NCBI RefSeq assembly: GCF_003265345.1
Contig: NZ_QFWW01000026.1
Span: 1 to 64,000, forward strand
Length of the DNA stretch: 64,000 nucleotides
Reading direction: 5' to 3'
Origin: Lentzea terrae
GTDB taxonomy: Bacteria; Actinomycetota; Actinomycetes; Mycobacteriales; Pseudonocardiaceae
The notes below the pieces were generated by a model. The model worked only from the letters and a program-made list of their open reading frames with translations. It was not told the DNA's origin and made no database searches. This document shows, one piece after another, positions 1 to 7,807 of the stretch. Numbering within the stretch: position 1 is the first letter of the stretch; every line of letters starts with the position of its first letter. The position numbers and the translations under genes were made by a program.

Positions 1-73
1 GGCCGAGACGCAATCTCCTCCACACCGCAGCGGCATGACGGGCGGGCCCACTGGCTCGCCCGCAATGGACGTC

Positions 74-505
74 GGCGATACCCGCTGGCGCCATTCCGGG
101 AGCGAGCCACGAGGATTCCATCTATATCTCGCGAAGCCGAAGGCAAGCGGCGATAGCGAAGCCGAGCCGATGCTCCTATGGCAACGCGGGCCGAAGGCAA
201 CCCCGTGTGGCGATGCGTAGCGAGCCGGACAGGGCAATGCGTCATCGGGTAAGCGGTAATGACCGCACGCTAAACAACTCGACGCAACCACGCACGCCTG
301 CGATTGGGGCTTGACTTCGGGGTCGAGGTGCTACCGTTTCGCGGATCGGACGGCTGCGAAGCATCCGTCCTTTTCCGCCCGACGCAGCGCCTCGAAAGGG
401 CCCCGAAGTCAAGCCCCAATCGCGATCGTCGCGAAGCGGCGATGACGCAACCAAAGCCCGTCAGGCCACCCAAGCAACCACGCTGGAACGCAACCGCACA
501 ACCCC
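74..505. repeat. Dispersed repeat, copy 1 (interrupted)
   Basis: The stretch around 74-290 and 453-505 is a near copy of 43824-44100. The shared part begins near the sequence ATTCCGGGAGCGAGCC (92-107) and runs through blocks such as CGCGAAGCCGAAGGCAAGCG and the AGCGGTAATGACCGCA block (252-267). The two copies differ by scattered substitutions only, except that copy 1 holds about 160 extra bases (291-453). No believable reading frame with actinomycete codon bias spans both copies, so this looks like a non-coding dispersed repeat. Its function is unknown. That it belongs to a family scattered through Pseudonocardiaceae genomes is inference. Confidence 0.7.
291..453. mobile_element. Inverted-repeat insertion inside the dispersed repeat (MITE-like candidate)
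   Basis: Compared with copy 2 of the repeat, copy 1 contains extra DNA bounded by the direct repeat GACGCAACCA at 281-290 and 444-453. The insert carries a perfect 23-bp inverted repeat at 300-322 and 401-423 (core GGGGCTTGACTTCGGGG / CCCCGAAGTCAAGCCCC). A smaller nested inverted repeat, GGACGG/CCGTCC, lies inside it. There is no ORF for a transposase. A direct repeat flanking an insert with inverted repeats resembles a non-autonomous element with target duplication. The inverted repeats sit 9 and 20 bp inside the direct repeats, which is not the classic layout, so a hairpin-forming RNA or recombination origin is also possible. Confidence 0.4.
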
Positions 506-533
506 AGGAAACCCCAGTCAGCCCGTCAAAACA

Positions 534-1019
534 TCACAGCATGATCGTTGGCGTCACCACGGTCCGCCCAGGCTCCCCGCGCGAGTCCACCAGGTGCACC
601 AGAATCTGCGTGGTCCCGGTCGGCACGTCAGGCAGCACGAACCGCCCACCGTCGTCCGCCCGAGTCGTCGAAGACTTGTGATCGGCAACCCGGACCTCGA
701 CCGTGTGCTCCCCGGCCGGCACCAGCCAGCCGTCGATTCGATGTCGGGACCCGGTCGAGGTGAAGTTCACCATCAGCGTGAGGTTGTCGACGGTGAACGT
801 GATCGTGCCGGTCTGGCCGCCGCGCACGCCCGCGAACGAGCCCGCTCGTTCCCACCGCGCGACTTCCACGTCGAGGGATTCCAGAGCGATCGCGAACTTG
901 ATCCGGTCCACCAGGTCGGTTGGGGGTGGGTCGAGCTCGTCGACCAGCCTGTTCAGTTCGGAGAGGACGGCGGTGTCCTCAAGGCCCCTGCGGTCGTCGC
1001 GCGGGTCGATCTCGTTCAC
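534..1019 (-). CDS. Hypothetical protein translationally coupled to the ECF sigma factor
   Basis: A 161-residue protein with no recognised family. The GTG start at 1019 overlaps the sigma-factor stop (GTGA), so the two genes are co-translated. The N-terminal third is acidic and probably helical; the C-terminal part reads like beta-sandwich segments (residues about 65-150: alternating hydrophobic strands, Gly-Asp turns, a final GEPGRTVVTPTIML). There is no signal peptide or membrane segment. Position directly after a sigma gene is typical of an anti-sigma or accessory partner, but no zinc-binding HxxxCxxC anti-sigma motif is visible. A role in controlling the sigma factor is inference from context. 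Confidence 0.7.
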   Translation of the reverse strand: MNEIDPRDDRRGLEDTAVLSELNRLVDELDPPPTDLVDRIKFAIALESLDVEVARWERAGSFAGVRGGQTGTITFTVDNLTLMVNFTSTGSRHRIDGWLVPAGEHTVEVRVADHKSSTTRADDGGRFVLPDVPTGTTQILVHLVDSRGEPGRTVVTPTIML

Positions 1020-1621
1020 CGCGATCCTCCTTCCGTCTCCAGGTAGTTGCGCAGCAGTGTCAGGCACCGTCCCCTGGTCGGACCGATGCTGCCGTGGGGC
1101 ATGGCGAGTGCCTCGGCGACTGCTCGGTACTCGGCGCGACCCGCGAGCACGGTTAGCCGGAGCAGTTCCTGGCACCTCGTGGTGAGGCGGCCGAACGCGA
1201 GCCACAGCCTGCGGTCGCGGTCGTCCATCAGCGTCACGTCCTCGGGCAGGCCGGTGTCGGACTCGAGCTGTTCGGCGTATTCGTCGGACAGGTGCGTCTC
1301 ACGCTTGTTGGGTGTCCAGGTTCGGCGTGCTTCACGCCTCGTTGTGACCACCAGGTAGCCGACCAGGGCTTTGGGCTCGTTGATGTTCTCGATGTTCTTC
1401 AAGAACGCGAGCCACACCGTTTGCACGACGTCTTCCGCCGCGGCTCGGTCCAGGCCCTGGCCGCGGGCCACGTGCCACAGCAGTGGGGTCAGCTCGGTCA
1501 CCAGGACGTCCAGTGCGTCGCGGTTGCCTTCGCGCGCGGCTGCCACACACACCGCGTGCCGTTCGGTGCCTTCAAGTCCGTCCCACGGCGGACGGTCATC
1601 CGCCGTGTGCAGCTCGTCCAC
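1016..1621 (-). CDS. ECF-type RNA polymerase sigma factor
   Basis: A sigma-70 family protein of 201 residues. Region 2 (about residues 33-105) contains the AAAEDVVQTVWLAFL core-binding and -10 recognition helix. Region 4 (about 140-195) has the helix-turn-helix ending GSIGPTRGRCLTLLRN, the usual S-x-G-P-x-R-x-R pattern. I place the start at GTG 1621 because GGAGG lies 6 bases upstream (minus strand); a longer frame to 1738 exists but has no ribosome site. The gene overlaps the next gene by 4 bp. Similar sigma factors in actinobacteria sit in small operons with regulatory or sensor proteins. The target promoter is not known. Confidence 0.85.
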   Translation of the reverse strand: MDELHTADDRPPWDGLEGTERHAVCVAAAREGNRDALDVLVTELTPLLWHVARGQGLDRAAAEDVVQTVWLAFLKNIENINEPKALVGYLVVTTRREARRTWTPNKRETHLSDEYAEQLESDTGLPEDVTLMDDRDRRLWLAFGRLTTRCQELLRLTVLAGRAEYRAVAEALAMPHGSIGPTRGRCLTLLRNYLETEGGSR

Positions 1622-1918
1622 GCAGCACCTCCGATCGGCCGCCCTGTCAGCGCCGTCCGCCAACTCATGAAGGGCTAACTGGGCGGTAGATACAAAATTC
1701 ACTCGAATGGAGCAGTATGCCGCCGCAGTCGACCTCATCTTCCTCCGAGTACGCCAGCGGCCCGTGATTCCCCCTCCGGATCACGGGCCGCCAGTAGTGG
1801 GAGCTTGCGCCAGCCGGCACCCCTCGAACCGGCTGACGCTCACTCCACGCCTGAACAATGCGTTACTCAGTAGGAGCGGAACTGAGGCGAGCAGATACAT
1901 CTCGGACGCACGAATCGA
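1622..1918. other. Intergenic region with two tandem hairpins
   Basis: This divergent gap between the sigma gene and cutC holds two perfect inverted repeats: GCGGCCCGTGAT (1757-1768) with ATCACGGGCCGC (1780-1791), loop 11, and CAGCCGG (1811-1817) with CCGGCTG (1829-1835), loop 11. There is no T-run, so they are not textbook terminators. They could be a structured leader, a small RNA or the remains of a terminator from a lost gene. No ORF with convincing codon usage is present. Confidence 0.5.
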
Positions 1919-1955
1919 TTGCCTCGTTCCCGGCAAAAGCTATGGTCTAGACCAT
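1919..1955 (+). promoter_or_regulatory. cutC promoter with DasR operator (dre site 1) over the start codon
   Basis: The palindrome ATGGTCTAGACCAT (1942-1955) contains TGGTCTAGACCA, the core of the published DasR responsive element. It overlaps a TATGGT -10 box (1941-1946) that is 16 bp from a TTGCCT -35 box (1919-1924). The ATG of cutC begins at 1954, 7 bp after the -10 box, so the transcript is probably leaderless and DasR binding would cover both the -10 box and the start codon. The boxes are my reading; the operator match is strong. Confidence 0.8.
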
Positions 1956-2613
1956 GCCGATTCTCGAAGTGATCGCACTGAACGCGAAGGACGCCGTGGC
2001 TGCTCAGGAGGGTGGCGCGCACCGCCTGGAACTCGTCGCGGACATGGCCTCGGACGGGCTCACGCCGTCGATCGCCACCTTCAAAGAGGTGCGGAAGGCC
2101 GTCGACATCCCGATCCGCGTGATGCTCAGGGACGCCAATGGCTTCGCGCCCGGCAACCTCAAGCAGCTGCGCCGGCAGGCGTGGGAGCTGCGGGAGGCGG
2201 GCGCGACCGAGTTCGTGCTCGGCTTCCTCGACGCCGAAAACGAGATCGACGAGGGCGTCACGCTCAACCTCGTCGCCGAGCTGGAGGGCTGCGGGTGGAC
2301 GTTCCACCGCGCGCTCGACAACTCCAACGACGTCTTCCGCTCGTGGGCCACCGTGCAGACCCTCGGTTGCGACACCGTTCTCGCCGCCGGCAGCGCCAAG
2401 GGCGTCGCAGACGGCATGGAGAACCTGAAGAAGCTCGTCGGTCAGGCGCCGCCCGCGTTGCTCGTCGGTGGCGGCCTCCAGCAGCACCACGTCGCAGAAC
2501 TGCTGGCAGCGGGCGTGACGGGCTTCCACGTCGGCAGCGCGGTCCGGCCTGGAGGGTGGGACGAGCCGGTCGCCAGCGCATCAGTTCGGGAATGGGTCAG
2601 TCGTCTGGTCTAG
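1954..2613 (+). CDS. cutC: CutC family protein
   Basis: A 219-residue TIM-barrel protein matching the CutC family throughout (N-terminal LEVIALNAKDAVAAQEGGAHRLEL, the phosphate-site-like GGGL near residue 170, and GFHVGSAVR at the end). CutC was named for copper homeostasis in E. coli, but that role is disputed and in many bacteria its job is unclear. Here the gene lies between two DasR operators and directly before a chitobiose-type transporter, which suggests a role tied to amino-sugar metabolism rather than copper. The start is ATG 1954, probably leaderless. The second dre site overlaps its stop codon. Confidence 0.9.
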   Translation: MPILEVIALNAKDAVAAQEGGAHRLELVADMASDGLTPSIATFKEVRKAVDIPIRVMLRDANGFAPGNLKQLRRQAWELREAGATEFVLGFLDAENEIDEGVTLNLVAELEGCGWTFHRALDNSNDVFRSWATVQTLGCDTVLAAGSAKGVADGMENLKKLVGQAPPALLVGGGLQQHHVAELLAAGVTGFHVGSAVRPGGWDEPVASASVREWVSRLV

Positions 2614-2617
2614 ACCC
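2606..2617. promoter_or_regulatory. DasR operator (dre site 2) before the das-like operon
   Basis: TGGTCTAGACCC differs from the perfect dre palindrome at one base. It spans the cutC stop codon (2611-2613) and lies about 75 bp before the binding-protein start. It would give DasR separate control over the transporter genes. A TTGCCC hexamer (2618-2623) abuts it, but I could not fix a matching -10 box. Confidence 0.75.
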
Positions 2618-2692
2618 TTGCCCTGGACCGTTCTACAGTCACGTTGCTTCCTGTGAAATGGCCGTTGCAACATGTGCAATGCGGAGGGCGCG

Positions 2693-3970
2693 ATGAGGCT
2701 GAAGACACTCGTGGCCGTGCTGGGCGTGGGCGCGGTGGTCGCCTGCGCACCGGTGCAGTCCGGACCGACGAACACCAGCACCGACGAGAAGACCGGACAG
2801 CTGCGGGTCTGGCTGTTCGACGAGGTCAACCGGGGGCCCAAGGAAGCCGTGGTGAAGGAGGCGATCACCGAGTTCCAGGGCAAGCACAGCGGCGTCACCG
2901 TCGACGTGCAGTACATCCAGGTGTCCAGCCGGGCGGAGCGTTTCAAAGCCGCCTTCAGTGACCCGAAGAGCGCGCCGGACGTCGCCGAGTTCGGCAACAC
3001 CGACCTCGCGGGTTACGTCTCCGCGGGCGGGTTCTCCGAGCTCGACCTCAGCAGTTGGAGCGAGTCCAAGGACCTGGTTCCGACGATCCTGGACACGGCC
3101 AAGGTCGACGGCAAGACGTACGGCGTGCCGTGGTTCGTCGGCGTCCGCGCGCTCTACTACCGCACCGACGTCTTCACCGAGCTCGGCCTCAAGCCGCCTA
3201 CGACGCTCGACGAGATCGCACCGCTGGCCCGCCAGATCAGGCAGCGCAAGCCCGAGCTGATCGGCATCTCCGCCGGCGGCAAGTACCTGTTCGCCGCGCT
3301 GCCGTTCATCTGGGCGCAGGGGGGCGACCTCGCCAAGCAGGACGGCGGCAAGTTCACCGCCGCGATCGACAGCGCCGAGGCCAAGGCCGGTGTCACCAAG
3401 TACACCGAGCTGATCAAGGACGACATCTGCCCGCCGGCCACCTGCGCGGGCAACGGCGGTGACGCGAGCGTCGAGCAGTTCCGCGCGGGCAAGGCCGCGA
3501 TGACCATCGGCGGCGACTTCAACCGCAAGTCCGTCGACGCGTCGAGTGCGGCCGGCAAGTACGGCGTCGTGCCGCTGCCCGGCAAGACCGCGGGCTCGAT
3601 CGCACCCGCGTTCGCCGGCGGCAACCTGCTCGGCGTCCTGAAGGGTACCCAGCGCAAGACGCTCTCGAACGAGTTCGTGCAGCTGCTCGCGTCGAAGAAG
3701 TACCAGCAGAAGATGTACACGGCGATGGGCAACCTGCCGACCTTCGCAGACGTGCAGAAGCAGGTCAGCGACTCCGACAAGTTCCTGGAGCCGTTCACGA
3801 AGACGCTGCAGTCCGGCACGAAGTTCGTTCCCGTCACGCCGGCGTGGGCGAAGATCGAGGCGCAGACCGTGGTGCCGACGATGATCCAGGAGGTCGTCAC
3901 CGGCGCGAAGAACGTCGACACGGCCACCGCCGACGCCGCCAAAACGATGAACGCGGCCTTCGCATCGTGA
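2693..3970 (+). CDS. dasA: DasA-like sugar-binding lipoprotein of an ABC transporter
   Basis: A 425-residue family 1 extracellular solute-binding protein. A lipoprotein signal ends at Cys18 (VVAC). The first start (2672) was rejected because GGAGGG (2683-2688) sits 4 bases before ATG 2693. The mature part has the usual two-lobe features (WLFDEVNRGPKEAVVKEAI near the N-terminus, YGVPWFVGVRALYYRTD near residue 145). Next come two permease genes and a beta-N-acetylhexosaminidase with no ATPase, the dasABCD order of Streptomyces, where DasA binds N,N'-diacetylchitobiose and the shared MsiK ATPase powers uptake. The substrate is inferred from this order plus the dre sites; NgcE-type N-acetylglucosamine binding is an alternative. 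Confidence 0.8.
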   Translation: MRLKTLVAVLGVGAVVACAPVQSGPTNTSTDEKTGQLRVWLFDEVNRGPKEAVVKEAITEFQGKHSGVTVDVQYIQVSSRAERFKAAFSDPKSAPDVAEFGNTDLAGYVSAGGFSELDLSSWSESKDLVPTILDTAKVDGKTYGVPWFVGVRALYYRTDVFTELGLKPPTTLDEIAPLARQIRQRKPELIGISAGGKYLFAALPFIWAQGGDLAKQDGGKFTAAIDSAEAKAGVTKYTELIKDDICPPATCAGNGGDASVEQFRAGKAAMTIGGDFNRKSVDASSAAGKYGVVPLPGKTAGSIAPAFAGGNLLGVLKGTQRKTLSNEFVQLLASKKYQQKMYTAMGNLPTFADVQKQVSDSDKFLEPFTKTLQSGTKFVPVTPAWAKIEAQTVVPTMIQEVVTGAKNVDTATADAAKTMNAAFAS

Positions 3971-4857
3971 GCATGACGGCCAAAGGTCAGGGGCGGACCG
4001 CGTTCGCCTACCTGACTCCAGCGCTGCTGGTCCTGGGCGGCCTGCTGGCCTACCCGATCTACCAGCTGGTGCTCATCTCGCTCTACGACTACGGCCAGGA
4101 GCAGGTGAGCGGTGGAGCGCCGCTCACCTTCCTGGGCCTCGGGAACTACCAGAACCTGTTGGGGAGCCAGCAGTTCTGGACGGTGCTCGGGCAGACCGTC
4201 GCGTTCGCGGCGGTCTGCGTGGTCGGCACGCTGCTTGTGGGCGCATTCCTCGCAATCCTGGCCACGCGCGTCCGGACCTGGGTGCGGATGACGTTGTTCC
4301 TGGCGGCGCTCGGCGCGTGGTCCACGCCCGCCGTCGCCGGCTCGACGATCTGGCTCTTCCTGTTCGACGCGAACTTCGGGTTCGTCAACGAGGTGCTCGG
4401 CATCCAGGGCTTCTCCTGGACGTTCGACAAGTGGACGGCGTTCGGACTCGTTGCGGCACAGGTGATCTGGTGCTCGTTCCCGTTCGTCATGGTGACGCTC
4501 TACGCGGGCATCAAGGCGATTCCGGGCGAGGTGCTGGAGGCGGCGGCACTGGACGGCGCATCGGCGTTCCGGACGGCCTGGAGCGTCACCCTGCCGTTGC
4601 TGCGGCCGATCATCCTCGTGGTGACGATCCAGTCGATCATCTGGGACTTCAAGGTGTTCACGCAGATCTACGTGATGACCAACGGTGGTGGCATCGCCGG
4701 GCGCAACCTCGTGCTCAACGTCTACGCCTACCAGCAGGCGTTCGCGGCGTCCGAGTACGGCCTGGGCGCGGCGATCGGGGTCGTGATGACCGTGCTGCTG
4801 CTGGCGATCACGTTGTTCTACCTGCGCGCACTGCGCCGGTCCGGGGAGGTCCTGTGA
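3967..4857 (+). CDS. dasB: DasB-like sugar ABC transporter permease (MalF type)
   Basis: An integral membrane permease of 296 residues with six predicted membrane segments. The cytoplasmic EAA loop, which contacts the ATPase, reads EAAALDGASAF near residue 190. Start choice: GTG 3967 overlaps the dasA stop (GTGA); ATG 3973, two codons later and in the same frame, is equally possible. It would pair with the next gene as the membrane channel of the transporter. No ATP-binding gene is in the operon, so a distant MsiK-like ATPase is presumably shared. Confidence 0.85.
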   Translation: MSMTAKGQGRTAFAYLTPALLVLGGLLAYPIYQLVLISLYDYGQEQVSGGAPLTFLGLGNYQNLLGSQQFWTVLGQTVAFAAVCVVGTLLVGAFLAILATRVRTWVRMTLFLAALGAWSTPAVAGSTIWLFLFDANFGFVNEVLGIQGFSWTFDKWTAFGLVAAQVIWCSFPFVMVTLYAGIKAIPGEVLEAAALDGASAFRTAWSVTLPLLRPIILVVTIQSIIWDFKVFTQIYVMTNGGGIAGRNLVLNVYAYQQAFAASEYGLGAAIGVVMTVLLLAITLFYLRALRRSGEVL

Positions 4858-5687
4858 GGCGCTGGATCACCGAGGCGTTCGTCCTCGTCGTCGCCGCGGT
4901 CGTGGCGTTCCCGCTGTTCTGGATGGTGCTGAGTGCGTTCAAGCCGGAGGACGAGATCATCTCGGCCGACCCGGTGCCGTGGACGACCCGGCCCACGCTG
5001 GACAGCTTCACGCGGGCGCTGACCGTCGCGAACTTCGGGCGCTACTTCCTGAACAGCGTGGTCGTCGCGCTGATCGTGGTGGCGCTCAGCATTCTCATCT
5101 CGTTCCTGGCCGCCACGGCGCTGACCCGGTTCCGGTTCCGCTGTCGGACGACGTTGCTGATCATGTTGCTGGTCGTGCAGATGGTGCCGGTCGAGGCGTT
5201 GACCGTGCCGCTGTTCTTCCTGATGCGGTCGGTGGGCGACAGCGTGCCGGCGTTCGGCCTGAACCACCTCGGCTCGCTCGTGCTGGTGCACCTGGCGTTC
5301 AGCCTGCCGTTCGCGATCTGGATGCTGCGCGGGTTCGTCGCGGCGGTGCCGGTGGAGCTGGAGGAGGCCGCCACCCTCGACGGCGCCTCGCGGTTCCGGT
5401 TCCTCTGGCAGGTGCTGTTCCCGCTCGTCGCGCCCGGCCTGGTGGCGACGTCGGTGCTGTCGTTCATCCACGCCTGGAACGACTTCCTGTTCGCCAAGAC
5501 GTTCATCATCTCGGCCGTGGAGAACCAGACCCTGCCGCTGGCTCTCCAGGTGTTCGTCAAACCCGACCAGAACGATTGGGGCGCGATCATGGCGGGCTCC
5601 ACCCTGATGACCATCCCCGTGCTCATCTTCTTCATGCTCGTGCAGCGCCGCCTGGTGTCCGGACTGGCCGGGGCGGTGAAGGGATGA
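4854..5687 (+). CDS. dasC: DasC-like sugar ABC transporter permease (MalG type)
   Basis: A 277-residue permease with six membrane segments and an EAA loop EEAATLDGASRF near residue 171. Start GTG 4854 has GGGGAGG just upstream and overlaps the previous stop by 4 bp. The downstream ATG of the hexosaminidase overlaps this stop (ATGA), so dasA-D form one tightly coupled transcription unit. The C-terminal half carries the typical MalG motif HAWNDFLFAKTFI. Confidence 0.85.
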   Translation: MRRWITEAFVLVVAAVVAFPLFWMVLSAFKPEDEIISADPVPWTTRPTLDSFTRALTVANFGRYFLNSVVVALIVVALSILISFLAATALTRFRFRCRTTLLIMLLVVQMVPVEALTVPLFFLMRSVGDSVPAFGLNHLGSLVLVHLAFSLPFAIWMLRGFVAAVPVELEEAATLDGASRFRFLWQVLFPLVAPGLVATSVLSFIHAWNDFLFAKTFIISAVENQTLPLALQVFVKPDQNDWGAIMAGSTLMTIPVLIFFMLVQRRLVSGLAGAVKG

Positions 5688-7051
5688 ACCTCCTCCCGCG
5701 CCCCGTGTCCTATGTGGACGGCGGAAAACTCTGTGCCTACCAGGGCTGGGAGACGGTGCTCGTCGACGGCCCGCCCGGTGGCTATCGGCTGCTCTCGTCC
5801 GACGACGGCGTGCTGATCGAGGCGCACGACGCGGCCGGCGAGATGAACGCGCTGCAGACCCTGCGGCAGCTGCTCGGTCCGCAGGCGTTCCGCGTCGCGG
5901 GGGACAGACCGGCGGTCATCCCCGCCTGCGAGATCGTCGACCACCCGCGGTTCGAGTGGCGGGGCGTGATGCTCGACGTGGCACGGCACTTCCTGCCCAA
6001 GCGCGAGGTGCTGCGGTGGGTCGAGCTGCTGTCCGCGCACAAGCTCAACGTCCTGCACCTGCACCTGACCGACGACCAGGGCTGGCGCTTCGAGTCCAAG
6101 CGCTACCCGAAGCTCACCGAGATCGGGTCGTGGCGGGAGGACTCGCGGTTCGGCGACCGGCGCTCGGCGGGCATGAAAGGCCGTCCGCACGGCGGTTTCT
6201 ACACCCAGGACGACCTGCGGGAGATCGTCGAGTACGCGCGGCAGCGGCACATCGCGGTGGTCCCGGAGATCGACATCCCCGGCCACTCGCAGGCGGCCAT
6301 CGCGGCGTACCCGGAGCTCGGTGTGCACGGCGGCGGAGTCTGGACGGACTGGGGTATCAACGAACGCGTGCTGAACACGGCAGAGTCCACTGCGGACTTC
6401 TACCGGAACGTGTTCGACGAGCTGATGGACGTGTTCCCCGGCGAGGTCATCGGGCTCGGCGGCGACGAGGCGCCCGGCCACGAGGGCGAACTGGTCCGCG
6501 CGATCGCCGAGCACGTCTTGCGCGCCGGGCGACGGCCGTACGGGTGGGACGAGGTCATGGAGTCGGGCCCACTCCCGGCGGGCACGATCGTCGCGTCGTG
6601 GCGCGGTGTCGCCGGCGGCGTCACGGCGTTGCGCGAGGGCCACGACGTGGTGATGTGCCCCGAGGAGTTCGTGTACCTGGACTACCGGCAGTCGGAGTCG
6701 CCGGACGAGCCGATTCCGGTGGGCACGGTGACCACGCTGGAGAAGATCTACGGGTGGGAACCGGTGCCCGCTGGGCTCACCGGCGAAGAACCCGGCCGGT
6801 TGCTGGGGGCGCAGGCGAACATCTGGACCGAGCACCTCGACTCGGCCCGGCGGGTGGACTACGCGGCGTTCCCGAGGCTGGCCGCGTTCGCCGAGGTCGT
6901 GTGGTCCCCGGCGGAGAAGGATCCGAACTTCGTGCAACGGCTCGAGGAACACCATCTGCCCAGGCTCGACGCCTTGGGGGTGGAGTACCGGCCCCTCACT
7001 GGTCCCCACCCCTGGCAACGACTACCTGGGATTCCTGGTTTGCCACGGTGA
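5684..7051 (+). CDS. dasD: Beta-N-acetylhexosaminidase, GH20 (DasD-like)
   Basis: A 455-residue glycoside hydrolase family 20 enzyme. An N-terminal GH20b-like domain (about 1-85) is followed by the catalytic barrel. The catalytic Asp-Glu pair is D261-E262 in GLGGDEAPG; the family usually has HxGGDE, so the His is replaced by Leu here. LHLHLTDDQGWR (about 124-135) and DIPGHSQAA are also family motifs. There is no signal peptide, so it probably acts in the cytoplasm, cleaving imported chitobiose to N-acetylglucosamine. It is co-translated with the permeases by ATGA overlap. Confidence 0.88.
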   Translation: MNLLPRPVSYVDGGKLCAYQGWETVLVDGPPGGYRLLSSDDGVLIEAHDAAGEMNALQTLRQLLGPQAFRVAGDRPAVIPACEIVDHPRFEWRGVMLDVARHFLPKREVLRWVELLSAHKLNVLHLHLTDDQGWRFESKRYPKLTEIGSWREDSRFGDRRSAGMKGRPHGGFYTQDDLREIVEYARQRHIAVVPEIDIPGHSQAAIAAYPELGVHGGGVWTDWGINERVLNTAESTADFYRNVFDELMDVFPGEVIGLGGDEAPGHEGELVRAIAEHVLRAGRRPYGWDEVMESGPLPAGTIVASWRGVAGGVTALREGHDVVMCPEEFVYLDYRQSESPDEPIPVGTVTTLEKIYGWEPVPAGLTGEEPGRLLGAQANIWTEHLDSARRVDYAAFPRLAAFAEVVWSPAEKDPNFVQRLEEHHLPRLDALGVEYRPLTGPHPWQRLPGIPGLPR

Positions 7052-7063
7052 TCACGCCCTGGT

Positions 7064-7294
7064 CTACACGGCAGCGTCTTCCTCGGGCATGAGGATCCAG
7101 GCGGCGACGTAGAGGATCGCGCCGGTGCCGAACCCGAGCAGCGTCGCCGCCACCAGGATGATCCGCAGGATCGCGGCGTCCACCCCGATCATCTTGGCCA
7201 CGCCGCCGCAGACACCGGCGATCATCTTGTCGCTCCGGCTGCGGCGGAGCTTCTTGACCTGGTCAGTGGCTTCGTTGAGCACGTTGTTCGTCAT
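7064..7294 (-). CDS. PspC domain membrane protein
   Basis: A 76-residue protein that is almost entirely one PspC domain. It starts with a basic KKLRRSRSDKMIAGVCGGVAKMIGVD segment (described by its GVCGG motif near residue 28), then a membrane helix at about 40-66 ending AWILMPEE. PspC proteins act in envelope-stress responses, usually as membrane regulators of phage-shock genes. No pspA or other psp gene is adjacent. It is convergent with dasD, only 12 bp apart. Confidence 0.85.
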   Translation of the reverse strand: MTNNVLNEATDQVKKLRRSRSDKMIAGVCGGVAKMIGVDAAILRIILVAATLLGFGTGAILYVAAWILMPEEDAAV

Positions 7295-7389
7295 GGCTCA
7301 AGGTTCGCCGAAACGCAGCCCCGCCACATCGGTGACCACCCGGAACCCGACCCTGATTCCGGGCCGGATCCTCAGGGCCCAGAGATGTC

Positions 7390-7776
7390 TCAGTCGAGGC
7401 AGAACTCGTTGCCCTCGACGTCCTGCATGTTGAGGCACGACTCGTTGACGCCGTCGGCGAGCAGCAGCTGCCCGCGCACCGCGCCGAGCGGCAGCAGCCG
7501 AGCGCACTCGGCTTCTAGCGCGTCGAGGCGCTCCTGGCCCACCAGCCCGGTGCCGACCCGCACGTCGAGGTGCACCCGGTTCTTGACGATCTTGCCCTCG
7601 GGCACGCGCTGGAAGAACAGCCGCGGCCCCACCCCGGACGGATCGCTGGCCGCGTACCACGAGTCGTCGTCGTGGTCGGCCGGACCGACGTACCCCAGCA
7701 CCTCGCACCAGAACTTGCCGACGCGCACCGGTTCCGCGCAGTCGAAGGTGACCTGGACCTGTTTCACTGACCCCAT
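7390..7776 (-). CDS. VOC (glyoxalase-like) family protein
   Basis: A 128-residue protein with the betaalphabetabetabeta fold of small VOC proteins: FDCAEPVRVGKFWCEVLGY at the N-terminus, LFFQRVPEGK in the middle and the closing DVEGNEFCLD. Families of this type include dioxygenases, resistance proteins and many of unknown function; the substrate cannot be read from sequence. The closest match by pattern is the Glyoxalase_6 group of actinobacterial singletons. It is divergent from the moxR operon by 31 bp, so promoters overlap. Confidence 0.8.
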   Translation of the reverse strand: MGSVKQVQVTFDCAEPVRVGKFWCEVLGYVGPADHDDDSWYAASDPSGVGPRLFFQRVPEGKIVKNRVHLDVRVGTGLVGQERLDALEAECARLLPLGAVRGQLLLADGVNESCLNMQDVEGNEFCLD

Positions 7777-7807
7777 GCACTCACCCTAAAGGGCCTAATC
7801 TGACGTC

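Noticed and set aside
1811..1835. tRNA remnant on the minus strand (GGTTCGA loop)
   Set aside because: Only the one hairpin resembles a T-arm; no acceptor or anticodon arm follows.
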